A stretch of 64,000 nucleotides of DNA, from assembly GCA_018673255.1 (NCBI GenBank), contig JABHDC010000245.1, forward strand, positions 62,001 to 126,000, read 5' to 3'. The notes below the pieces were generated by a model, which saw only the letters and a program-made list of their open reading frames with translations, was not told where the DNA came from and made no database searches. The DNA is from Gemmatimonadota bacterium (GTDB taxonomy: Bacteria; Latescibacterota; UBA2968; UBA8231). Position numbers and translations under genes: made by a program. This document shows, piece after piece, positions 35,477 through 43,720 of this stretch. Positions within the stretch are counted from its first letter, which is position 1. Each line of letters starts with the position of its first letter.

Positions 35477-36625
35477 ATGAGTGTTGATGTTGTGCAGTTG
35501 TCGGCGGCTGAATTCGAGGAAGGGATGGATTTCCTCAACGAGGTGTTCGGTGAACACCGCCCCCACAACTTTGCCACGTTGCTACCCGCCATCTACCAAC
35601 CCACCGACGAACTGATGGCCTGCAATCGGGCCGTGCGCGTGGATGGTGTGATCAAGGCGATCGTCGGTCTGTTTCCCATGCAGTGGCACGTGGGGGACAC
35701 GGTCCTGAAAGTCGGCGGCATCGGTGGCGTGTCGACGCACAAGTCTGCGCGGGGTGCCGGCTACATGTCGCTGCTGATGACTCACTGCGTGCAGGTCATG
35801 CGCGACGAAGGCCATCATCTCTCATGGCTGGGCGGACAACGACAGCGCTACGGTTATTTCGGCTACGAGAAGTGCGGGACCACGGTGGAGCTGAATCTCA
35901 CCCCGGACAATCTTCGTCACGCCCTGCCCGAAACGGACATTCGTTTCCAGTCCATGGGGCCAGATGACACTGAATCGTTGCAGTTCGCCCACCGCCTGCA
36001 CCAGGCACAACCCAGCCACTGTGAGCGATCGGCGGATATGTTCTATCGCAATCTGATCAGCTGGTATCACGAGCCGCATCTGGCGCGAAATGCCGACGGA
36101 GACCCGGTAGCATATCTGGTTGCCAACGAGGATGGGGGCCAGATCCTGGAACTGGTCGCCACAGATGACGAGGTGGCGCAGGAGGTGGCCGGCGCCTGGG
36201 TGCGACAGCGGGGGCAGGGCGCAAATTTCGTCATGGCCGACACGGCGACGGGGCTGCAACGGCGTTTGAGCGCGCTGGCCGAGGGCGTGCAGGTCTCGCC
36301 GTCAGGGAACTGGCAGATCTACGACTGGGCCAGGACGGTCGAGGCGTTGTTACGTCTGCGATCGCAGATGGTGGCGTTGTCAGACGGAGAAGTCGTCCTG
36401 GGGATCGAGGGATACGGCACGCTCGTGATCCGGGTCAGGGACTCTCAGGTCGACTGTCAACGAACGCAGGATTCGGCGCTTGTCACGTGGAGTCCCTTCG
36501 TGGCCATGCGCGCGTTGTTCGGCCCTCTGCCTCCCGAAGCGGTGGTCGAAGTGCCTCGGGAGGTGGCCGCCATCAATGGCTGGTGCCCGTTGCCCCTGGG
36601 ATGGTCGCGTCAGGATGGGGTCTAG
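35477..36625 (+). CDS. GNAT-family N-acetyltransferase, Eis-like
   Basis: A 382-residue protein with an N-terminal GNAT domain (VGGIGGVSTHKSARGAGYMS contains the acetyl-CoA loop region) and a second GNAT-like plus sterol-carrier-like C-terminus (VVLGIEGYGTLVIRV), the size and order of the Eis-type acetyltransferases. These acetylate lysines or aminoglycosides; the target here is unknown. GGAAGG lies seven bases before the ATG. Its stop codon directly abuts the stop of the converging dehydrogenase gene with no spacer. Confidence 0.85.
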   Translation: MSVDVVQLSAAEFEEGMDFLNEVFGEHRPHNFATLLPAIYQPTDELMACNRAVRVDGVIKAIVGLFPMQWHVGDTVLKVGGIGGVSTHKSARGAGYMSLLMTHCVQVMRDEGHHLSWLGGQRQRYGYFGYEKCGTTVELNLTPDNLRHALPETDIRFQSMGPDDTESLQFAHRLHQAQPSHCERSADMFYRNLISWYHEPHLARNADGDPVAYLVANEDGGQILELVATDDEVAQEVAGAWVRQRGQGANFVMADTATGLQRRLSALAEGVQVSPSGNWQIYDWARTVEALLRLRSQMVALSDGEVVLGIEGYGTLVIRVRDSQVDCQRTQDSALVTWSPFVAMRALFGPLPPEAVVEVPREVAAINGWCPLPLGWSRQDGV

Positions 36626-37630
36626 TTACTCGCGTGGGGCCAGATCCAGTTTCTCCAGGACTTCGCGATTCACGACGAATTCTGGTGTGCGTCCTTCCAC
36701 CACGTCGATGATCGACTCGGTGGCGGCGATGGACATGCGCTTGCGGGCGGTCGAGGTCTTGGAGGCGCAGTGGGGGAGGGCGATGACATTGCCGAGGTCG
36801 ACTAGTTCCTTCGACAGCCCGACGGGTGGTTCCGTGGCCTGGCAATCGAGGCCGGCGCCGGCGATGTGACCGGAGCGCAATGCCGAGATCAGGGCCGCCT
36901 CGTCCACGATGCCACCGCGGGCGGTGTTGATGAAGAAGGAGCCGGGTTTCATCGCTGCGATGAAGTCGGCATCGACCATGTCGACATTGTCGTCGGTCAG
37001 GGGCAGATGCAGGCTGATCACGTCCGCTTCGGCCAGCAGGCGGGCTCGGTCTACCGGTTCGGCACCCAGATCTCTGATCCGTTGTGGATCGACCCAGGGG
37101 TCTTCCACCAACACAGGCATCTTGAAGGCCCGGGCACGGCGCACGGTTTCGGCGCCGATGTGGCCGCAGCCAATCATGCCCAGGGTGAGGGAGGCGAGAT
37201 CTTCGCCCATGGGCACGTCATATTCGTCGCCGGTCATGACATTTACGTTGCCGGTCACCAGGTGGCGGACCGTACCCAGCAACAAAGCCAGCGTGAGATC
37301 GGCCACGGCGTCTGCCATGGCGCCCGGTGTATTGGTGACGACGATGCCACGCTCGGTGCAATAGTCGAGGTCGACACGGTCGAAGCCGACCCCGTTGCGG
37401 GCGATGACACGCAGATCCCTTGCGTCGGCCATCGTGCTGGCATCCAGAAGCTCGGCGCCGGCCAGGATGCCGAATTTGTCGCGGATGTTGTCCCGGGTCT
37501 CATCATCGGGCCAACCGGGCGACCCTGGACTGTGGATGCACTCGAGACCGGCTGTTTCCAGCATGTCGCGTGCTGGTTGCTGGCCATAGAACTCGATGCC
37601 GACGGTGACGATGACGCGTCCGCGGCTCAT
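36626..37630 (-). CDS. D-isomer-specific 2-hydroxyacid dehydrogenase (SerA-like)
   Basis: A 334-residue NAD-dependent enzyme with the Rossmann motif LGMIGCGHIGAE and the family's catalytic Arg (NTARGGIVDE), Glu (LDCQATEPP) and His (ALPHCAS). It interconverts a 2-hydroxy acid and a 2-oxo acid; no ACT domain is present, so it is a short 3-phosphoglycerate-dehydrogenase-like form. Its ATG overlaps the stop of the Ldh-family gene by four bases. That pairing of two hydroxyacid dehydrogenases from unrelated families is discussed in the findings. Confidence 0.9.
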   Translation of the reverse strand: MSRGRVIVTVGIEFYGQQPARDMLETAGLECIHSPGSPGWPDDETRDNIRDKFGILAGAELLDASTMADARDLRVIARNGVGFDRVDLDYCTERGIVVTNTPGAMADAVADLTLALLLGTVRHLVTGNVNVMTGDEYDVPMGEDLASLTLGMIGCGHIGAETVRRARAFKMPVLVEDPWVDPQRIRDLGAEPVDRARLLAEADVISLHLPLTDDNVDMVDADFIAAMKPGSFFINTARGGIVDEAALISALRSGHIAGAGLDCQATEPPVGLSKELVDLGNVIALPHCASKTSTARKRMSIAATESIIDVVEGRTPEFVVNREVLEKLDLAPRE

Positions 37631-38628
37631 GATGTCTCCTCGAAGCGGGTGTGTACGTATTCTGCAAAGGGCGTGTCGACACCGACCTCTGACGCGATCT
37701 GCTCCAGCGCGTCGCGGTGGCGATCAGAGATGGGGATGCCGTCGCGGGTGTATTCGATTTCAAGCCGCGCTTCGACATTGCCGGGTAGATCGGCGGTCGC
37801 CTGTCCGGGGAAAGGGTCGGCGGCCCGACACTCGGCGACGAAGCGATCCATTTCGGTCAGGAATTCCTCTTCCGGCACGAAGGCATCTACGGCGAAGGCG
37901 GCAAAGAAGCCGCCCTGATTCGATTCCCACTTGGAGGCCGGGGGCATGCGGTTCGTCTGCCAGATGCCGGCCAGGATTCCGCCCAGCACGTGTGCAGCGG
38001 CACCGAGGCCGAGTTGTTTAAAGTAGAGGAAGGGGGCCTTGTCGAACATTTGCTCATCCCAACCGATGAAGGATGAGGCCATATCCAGCACGAGAGGCGG
38101 TTGGTCACGCGACGGGAAGGCGATACTGATGGGGGAGGCACCATTTGCGGCGCTGAGGATCATGCCCTGCCGCTCCCATCGGTGGGAGGAGACGGAAATC
38201 CCCACACATCCGGCCTCGGCGGCAAGGCGGGAGTATTTCCCGGCGCCGCCGAAGTGAAAGTGGTTGCCCGTCGTGGCTGCGGCCAGGCCCTGTTCCTGTG
38301 CTGTGGCGGCGACGAATCGGGCCGCCTGGATGGAGGGCAGATGCCCCATGCCCCCATCACCATCGTAGACGCGAGTTGCACCACGTGAGGACGTGACCTG
38401 TATTTCAGGTTGTGGATTGACCCGCCCCTCGAGCATCATGCGCACGTAGCCCAGTGTCTGCTGGGTGCCGTGGCTGACCACGCCCCGCAGATCGGTGGCG
38501 ACCAGCAACTGGGCCATCGTCAGTGCATCTTCGTCGCGCATGCCACCGCCGATGAAGAGTTGGTGCACCAGCTTCTGTAACACATCTGCCGGTACACGAA
38601 TGCCGGCTTCAGGCGGTAGATTCCCCAC
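37627..38628 (-). CDS. Ldh-family (malate/L-lactate/ureidoglycolate/L-sulfolactate) dehydrogenase
   Basis: A 333-residue protein of the second, non-MDH-like lactate/malate dehydrogenase fold (YlbC/ComC/AllD family). Typical segments are ATDLRGVVSHGTQQTLGYVR near the start and ATTGNHFHFGGAGKYSRLAA with the catalytic His. Members reduce or oxidise 2-oxo acids with NAD(P). It is the first gene of a two-gene minus-strand operon and is divergent, 26 bases away, from a cyclic amidohydrolase gene, so hydrolysis of an amide or hydantoin might feed the hydroxy or oxo acid to it. That link is inference. Confidence 0.9.
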   Translation of the reverse strand: MGNLPPEAGIRVPADVLQKLVHQLFIGGGMRDEDALTMAQLLVATDLRGVVSHGTQQTLGYVRMMLEGRVNPQPEIQVTSSRGATRVYDGDGGMGHLPSIQAARFVAATAQEQGLAAATTGNHFHFGGAGKYSRLAAEAGCVGISVSSHRWERQGMILSAANGASPISIAFPSRDQPPLVLDMASSFIGWDEQMFDKAPFLYFKQLGLGAAAHVLGGILAGIWQTNRMPPASKWESNQGGFFAAFAVDAFVPEEEFLTEMDRFVAECRAADPFPGQATADLPGNVEARLEIEYTRDGIPISDRHRDALEQIASEVGVDTPFAEYVHTRFEETS

Positions 38629-38654
38629 GACGTCTCCTCAAGGTTTGCATCGAA

Positions 38655-39911
38655 GTGGACCTGAATGAAACTCGACCGACAAGGGTGTCAAGCGACGTGA
38701 CCTGCGACCTGCTCCTCACCGGTGCCACCGTCATCGATCCCTCGCAAGAATTGGAGGGCGTACGGGATGTGGCGATTCGGGGCGACCGAATCGTGGAAGT
38801 TGCCGAAGGCATCCAGATGGAGGCGCGGCGGCGGATCGATCTGACGGGACGGATCCTGACGCCCGGTTTCATCGATATCCATGCCCATCTGTATGCGGGC
38901 TCAACCAGCTGGGGTATCCGCGCCGATGCGCTGTGCCTGGCCACCGGGGTGACCACGGTCGTGGATGCCGGTTCGTCAGGCTGGGCAAATTTCTGGGGCT
39001 ACCAGGAACACATGGTTGTCCCGTCCCGCACACAGATGCTGGCCTTCGTGCACATTTCCGGCATTGGCCTGACCTACGGCCCCTTGGGCGAACTCGAGGA
39101 TATTCGATACGCCTGCCCCGAACGGACGGCGGCCGTCATTCAGGCCTGGCCCGAAACCTGTGTGGGCGTGAAGATCCGCATGGGACGGTTCCAGCTGGGT
39201 GACAATGGCATCAAGCCACTCGAACTGGCTGTGGAAGCGGCAGAAGCGACCGGGACGCCGATCATGGCCCATCTGGGCCCTGGCATCGATCTGCCCGAGG
39301 TGCTGCGCACGCTGCGACCCGGTGACATCATCACCCACTGCTACCACGACAAGGGTGACGACATCTTCGGTGACGGCGAGACGATTCTGCCTGCTGTGTG
39401 GGAGGCGCGCGAACGGGGCATTCTGTTCGATGTGGGACACGGGGGCGGCTCCTTTGCCTTCGATACGGCGCGCCGGGCCCTGGCCCAGGACTTCGTCTCT
39501 GATGTGATCAGTACGGATCTGCATTGCGCCAGTCTCGAAGATCCGGTCATGTCCTTGCCGGAGACGGCGTCGAAGCTGCTGAATCTGGGGGTGCCCCTGA
39601 CCGATGTCGTGCGTCAGTGTACGACGGCGCCGGCCGCCTCTATCGGCCGCAGCGACGAACTCGGGACTCTCCGCGAGGGCACGATCGCCGATCTGGCTGT
39701 CTTCGATTGCCAGGAGGGCGAATTTGAGTTCCGCGATATCCGCGATGTGCGTCTGGTCGGAGATCGGAGTCTGGTGCCATCGTTGACCGTGCGCTCAGGC
39801 ACCGTCTATGACCCGTTGGAGCTGGCTGCTGAACGGGCCGCCGACCGACAGCGGGCCATGCGGATGAAGGCGCTCGTGAATGGCGATATCGACAAGTTCC
39901 TGCAGGGGTGA
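38655..39911 (+). CDS. Amidohydrolase/deacetylase family metallohydrolase
   Basis: A 418-residue amidohydrolase-superfamily enzyme of the EF_0837-like deacetylase group. Metal and catalytic residues: HxH in FIDIHAHLYAG, a Lys in VGVKIRMGRF that is likely carboxylated, His in PIMAHLGPG and THCYHDKGD, and Asp in STDLHCASLE. Members remove acyl groups from small amines or open cyclic imides; the substrate here is unknown. The GTG at 38655 is the longest start; no clear Shine-Dalgarno supports it and GTG codons at 38685 or 38697 are alternatives. The lipoprotein gene follows at once. Confidence 0.85.
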   Translation: MDLNETRPTRVSSDVTCDLLLTGATVIDPSQELEGVRDVAIRGDRIVEVAEGIQMEARRRIDLTGRILTPGFIDIHAHLYAGSTSWGIRADALCLATGVTTVVDAGSSGWANFWGYQEHMVVPSRTQMLAFVHISGIGLTYGPLGELEDIRYACPERTAAVIQAWPETCVGVKIRMGRFQLGDNGIKPLELAVEAAEATGTPIMAHLGPGIDLPEVLRTLRPGDIITHCYHDKGDDIFGDGETILPAVWEARERGILFDVGHGGGSFAFDTARRALAQDFVSDVISTDLHCASLEDPVMSLPETASKLLNLGVPLTDVVRQCTTAPAASIGRSDELGTLREGTIADLAVFDCQEGEFEFRDIRDVRLVGDRSLVPSLTVRSGTVYDPLELAAERAADRQRAMRMKALVNGDIDKFLQG

Positions 39912-39919
39912 ACCGACCC

Positions 39920-40456
39920 ATGAGATCCGCCCCTCTTGTGCTGATGGCCTTGTGTCTGGTCTTGTGTCTGGCCTGTACCCCTGACGCCCTGCAGAAGCAG
40001 ATTCGTTTTTCGCAGGCCGAATTGCAGGAGAAGGTCGACAAGGTCTTCCCCGTGGAAGAGAAGAAGTCCTTGCTCCAGGCTCGCTTCAGCGACCCCGAGA
40101 TTCTGCTGCGCGACGGGGGCGATCGGATCGGTCTGGGGCTGGCCGTTTCCGTGCGGTTGCCCGGTGGCAAGAGACTGCATGGCACGTTGCAGATCGACAG
40201 CGGTCTACGCTACGTGCCCGAGCGCGGCGAGGTCGTGCTCGACGATCCGCAGCTGCAACACCTGGCGATGGATGGGGTGCCGGGTGGCCTCGACTCGATC
40301 CTTCGATCAGTGGCTGAAGTGGTGGCCAGGCGCCATGTAACGCAGATTCCCATCTATCGGCTCCACGCCGATGACTACCAGAAATCACTGACTCGACTGG
40401 TCCTGAAATCTGTCAGCGTGCAAGATGGTGACGTGATCGCCACCATCGGCCTCTGA
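39920..40456 (+). CDS. DUF1439-like lipoprotein
   Basis: A 178-residue precursor with a type-II signal peptide: positive MRSAPL, a hydrophobic core and the lipobox LCLAC. The mature part (QIRFSQAELQEKVDKVFPVE, then a beta-rich region) matches the DUF1439 (YceB-like) lipoprotein pattern. Function is unknown; such proteins are periplasm-facing. An upstream GTG at 39908 overlaps the stop of the deacetylase gene, but AGGGG lies 11 bases before the ATG chosen here. DAHP synthase follows after 33 bases. Confidence 0.82.
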   Translation: MRSAPLVLMALCLVLCLACTPDALQKQIRFSQAELQEKVDKVFPVEEKKSLLQARFSDPEILLRDGGDRIGLGLAVSVRLPGGKRLHGTLQIDSGLRYVPERGEVVLDDPQLQHLAMDGVPGGLDSILRSVAEVVARRHVTQIPIYRLHADDYQKSLTRLVLKSVSVQDGDVIATIGL

Positions 40457-40489
40457 CGACACCTCGTGCCCGCACACTCGAAGGAACCC

Positions 40490-41554
40490 ATGCTGCACAC
40501 CACTGACGATCTACGCATCGCCGAACTGAGACCGCTGATCCCGCCGGCGATCCTCATGGAAGAATTGTCGACGACGGAGGACGCGTCGATCACCGTGAGT
40601 TCAGCTCGCAAACAGACGCGCGATGCCCTGGCCGGACGTGACGACCGACTCGTCGTCATCGCCGGTCCCTGCTCCATCCATGACACCGAGGCGGCCCACG
40701 ATTACGCCCAGCGACTGAAAGGGGCCGCCGACACCTACGGGGATGATCTGATCCTCATCATGCGCATCTACTTCGAGAAACCGCGCACGACGGTGGGGTG
40801 GAAGGGCATGATCAACGACCCGAAGCTGGATGGCAGCTTCTCCATCAATGAGGGGCTGCGCCTGGCGCGCCGGTTGTTGCTGGACCTGGGCAAGCTTGGC
40901 CTGCCCACGGGTTCCGAATTCCTCGACACGATCATGCCGCAATTCATCGCCGACCTGGTGTCGTGGGGTGCCATCGGGGCGCGCACGACCGAATCGCAGG
41001 TGCACCGCGAGCTGGCCTCGGGCCTGTCCATGCCGGTGGGTTTCAAGAATGGCACCGGAGGCAGTACGCAGCTGGCGATCGATGCGGTCGGCGCGGCGCG
41101 CGGGGTCCATCACTTTCTCTCGGTTACCAAGCAGGGCATCTCAGCCATCGTCTCCACCACCGGGAACGACGACTGTCACATCATCCTGCGCGGCTCCAGT
41201 CAAGGTGGCAACTACGAGCGCAGCCATGTCGATCCCCTGGCTGAACAGCTCAAGCAGAAGGGTTTGCCGCATCGGCTCATGATCGATTTCAGCCACGGCA
41301 ACAGCCAGAAGGACCACCAGCGTCAGGTGGAGGTCTGCAAGGACGTGGCTGAACAACTGACGGCAGGATCCGACAACATCTTCGGCGTGATGATGGAGAG
41401 CCACCTCGTCGAGGGTCGGCAGGACCTCGTGCAAGGCACGAAGCCGGTCTACGGCCAGTCGATCACCGATGCATGTATCTCGTGGGAGACGACCGAGCAA
41501 TTGCTGGAAGAGCTGGCCCGAGCGGTGCAGGCACGCCGCCGGGCACGGAGCTAG
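40490..41554 (+). CDS. aroG: 3-deoxy-7-phosphoheptulonate (DAHP) synthase, class I
   Basis: A 354-residue class I DAHP synthase, which condenses phosphoenolpyruvate with erythrose 4-phosphate as the first step of aromatic amino-acid synthesis. It has AGPCSIHDTEAAHDYAQRLK, the metal/PEP region KPRTTVGWKGMINDPKLDGS, and GFKNGTGGSTQLAIDAVGAA near residue 190. The N-terminal extension (about 40 residues) is the place of feedback control in AroF/G/H; which aromatic amino acid would bind is not evident. The symbol is a family label, not an isozyme call. AAGGAA lies just ahead of the ATG at 40490; GTG at 40466 is an alternative start. Confidence 0.92.
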   Translation: MLHTTDDLRIAELRPLIPPAILMEELSTTEDASITVSSARKQTRDALAGRDDRLVVIAGPCSIHDTEAAHDYAQRLKGAADTYGDDLILIMRIYFEKPRTTVGWKGMINDPKLDGSFSINEGLRLARRLLLDLGKLGLPTGSEFLDTIMPQFIADLVSWGAIGARTTESQVHRELASGLSMPVGFKNGTGGSTQLAIDAVGAARGVHHFLSVTKQGISAIVSTTGNDDCHIILRGSSQGGNYERSHVDPLAEQLKQKGLPHRLMIDFSHGNSQKDHQRQVEVCKDVAEQLTAGSDNIFGVMMESHLVEGRQDLVQGTKPVYGQSITDACISWETTEQLLEELARAVQARRRARS

Positions 41555-41615
41555 TGCGTCACGTCGCCTCAGCCTGCGTGTTTGCCAGGTCGCTTGGGCC
41601 TGTTGGAGGTTCAGC

Positions 41616-42818
41616 ATGCGCCAGGTAGGCCTCCTCTTCATTTGTGAGGCGCTGACGCGTACCTCGTCCATGATGGTGCTCATGTCGATGGCCCTTACCG
41701 GCCGGCGGCTGGCCCCGGATCCGTCGCTGGCCACATTGCCCCTGGCGCTGGTCCCGGTGGCGATGACGCTGACGACGATTCCGGCGGCACAGATGATGCG
41801 GCGTTTTGGGCGACGTGCTGGTTTTCGACTGGCGGCCCTCATCGGCGTAGTGGGCGCCGCGACCTGCGTCCTGGCCGTGCGGTGGGAGATGTTCGCCGTC
41901 CTGTGTCTCGGCGGATTCCTCATCGGCTCGGTCAATGGTTTCGCCACCTACTATCGATTTGCGGCCGGCGAAGCGGCGCCCATCGAATACAAGAGTCGAG
42001 CGATCTCGCTGGTCATGGCGGGGGGTGTGATCGCCGCCTTCGTGGGCGCAGCCCTGGCCACGGCGACCAAAGAGATCGTCCCCACCGCTTCCTTCCTCGG
42101 CACTTTTGCGGCGATCGCCTGCCTGCAGGCGTTGATCTTCCTCGTTGTCTCTTTCACGAAGTTGCCGAAGCCGGCGCCTGATCAAAAGCAGGGCGGGGGC
42201 AGACCTCTGTTGCAGTTGATGGCCCATCCGACCTTTGCCATGGCCGTGCTGGGTGCGGTGGCCAGTTGGGGATTGATGTCGCTGTTGATGAATGCGACGC
42301 CCCTGTCGATGGAACGTCATCACCATTCCTTCGGCGACACGGCATACGTGATCCAGTGGCACGTGCTGGGCATGTACGTGCCCGCCTTCTTTACCGGTTC
42401 ACTGATTCGGCGAGTGGGCGAACGACCAATTCTGTTCCTCGGTCTCGGTCTCATCGGTCTGTCGACGGCGCTGAATCTGCTCGGTCTCGAGGTCATCCAC
42501 TACATGGCGGGTCTGACCGTGCTGGGCATTGGCTGGAACTTCCTCTTTGTCTCGTGCACGACGCTGTTGACCGGCACCTATGAGGGCGAAGCGGAGAAGG
42601 CGAAGGTGCAATCGACGAATGACTTCCTCATCTTCGCCACCATGATCGTGTCGACCTTTTCAGCCGGTCCCCTGGAAGATCGGATCGGCTGGTTCGAGCT
42701 GAACCAGGCGGCGGCGGGTGTGACCATCGTCGTGGCGATCGCCCTGGCCGGTCTGGCCTGGCGCGAGAGACGTATGAGAAGCATGGTGGAAACAACAGCA
42801 ATGGAGACGCAACGATGA
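41616..42818 (+). CDS. MFS transporter
   Basis: A 400-residue protein with about twelve membrane segments, an inside motif RRFGRRAGFRLAAL between segments two and three, and a central loop with TKLPKPAPDQKQGGG. GGAGG lies six bases before the ATG, which fixes the start. The stop overlaps the start of the PhyH gene (ATGA), so the transporter may import the substrate or export the product of that oxygenase. Confidence 0.88.
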   Translation: MRQVGLLFICEALTRTSSMMVLMSMALTGRRLAPDPSLATLPLALVPVAMTLTTIPAAQMMRRFGRRAGFRLAALIGVVGAATCVLAVRWEMFAVLCLGGFLIGSVNGFATYYRFAAGEAAPIEYKSRAISLVMAGGVIAAFVGAALATATKEIVPTASFLGTFAAIACLQALIFLVVSFTKLPKPAPDQKQGGGRPLLQLMAHPTFAMAVLGAVASWGLMSLLMNATPLSMERHHHSFGDTAYVIQWHVLGMYVPAFFTGSLIRRVGERPILFLGLGLIGLSTALNLLGLEVIHYMAGLTVLGIGWNFLFVSCTTLLTGTYEGEAEKAKVQSTNDFLIFATMIVSTFSAGPLEDRIGWFELNQAAAGVTIVVAIALAGLAWRERRMRSMVETTAMETQR

Positions 42819-43618
42819 CGACGATTTGCCAGACGGCTGACCCGGTCGAGATGACGGAGGAGCAGAAGTTCCTCTTCGATCTAAAGGGTTGGATTCTCAT
42901 CCCCGGCGTCCTGGAGCCGGATCTACTCGGGCAGCTGCGCGACCACGTGACCCGCCTGCGCCAGGACCCGGAGTCTCTGCCCGCTCATGAACGATATTCG
43001 CTGGCCGGACCAGCGCAGGAACTGGTCGACCACCCGGCCATCACGGGTGTGCTGCGTGAGATCCTGGCGCCGGATCCGAGTGAAGACAGCTGGGGATTCC
43101 GCTGCGAGAGCAGCTTCCCCATGATCCGTACCCTGGGCCAGGCCGGTTCGGCGCCCCACTGTGGGCCGATGGTGGGTCCTATGGCGTACCGCATGATCAA
43201 TGGCCGGATCTGGTCGGGCCTGACACGCGTCGTATGGGAACTGGGCGAAGTGAAGAAGGGCGGCGGCACGCCGATCCTGTCCGGCTCACACAAGGCATCC
43301 TTTCCGGTGCCGGAGCGATTTCGCGAATATGATCCGAGTGTGTACGAAGGCTACGAATGCCCGCCCGGATCGGTCCTCATCTTCTCGGAGAGTTGCTGGC
43401 ACGTGGGTGTCGAATGGAAGGATGCGACCCAGGATCGTCTGGCGATCTTCAACTGCTATTGCAGTTATCTGGCGCAGTGGCACAAGATGAATCTGCCCGC
43501 CGAAGTGGTGACAGCCATGCCGCCGAAGCGGCAGACCGCCTTCCGTGGCGTGTGGGGGCACAACTTCCGTGATCAGCAGCACAACGACTACTACGATGAG
43601 AGCAACCTGGGACACTAG
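42815..43618 (+). CDS. Phytanoyl-CoA dioxygenase (PhyH) family protein with HxG in place of HxD
   Basis: A 267-residue Fe(II)/2-oxoglutarate-type oxygenase fold. The segment WELGEVKKGGGTPILSGSHK is the family's core, and ESCWHVGVEWKDATQDRLAI gives the distal His196 and an Arg downstream for 2-oxoglutarate. The proximal iron motif, expected about 30 residues before the core, reads His115-Cys116-Gly117 (APHCGP) instead of His-x-Asp. Loss of that Asp is the hallmark of 2OG halogenases but also occurs in uncharacterised environmental PhyH proteins. It is translationally coupled to the MFS gene. Confidence 0.88.
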   Translation: MTTICQTADPVEMTEEQKFLFDLKGWILIPGVLEPDLLGQLRDHVTRLRQDPESLPAHERYSLAGPAQELVDHPAITGVLREILAPDPSEDSWGFRCESSFPMIRTLGQAGSAPHCGPMVGPMAYRMINGRIWSGLTRVVWELGEVKKGGGTPILSGSHKASFPVPERFREYDPSVYEGYECPPGSVLIFSESCWHVGVEWKDATQDRLAIFNCYCSYLAQWHKMNLPAEVVTAMPPKRQTAFRGVWGHNFRDQQHNDYYDESNLGH

Positions 43619-43720
43619 CTGGAGCCGAGTGCCCAAACCCTACAACGAGTCCATCCTGACGAAAGCGTCAGCGACTCTTGATTCGTCCCCAGCTGAGTTC
43701 TATTACCCCTGGAGCATATC

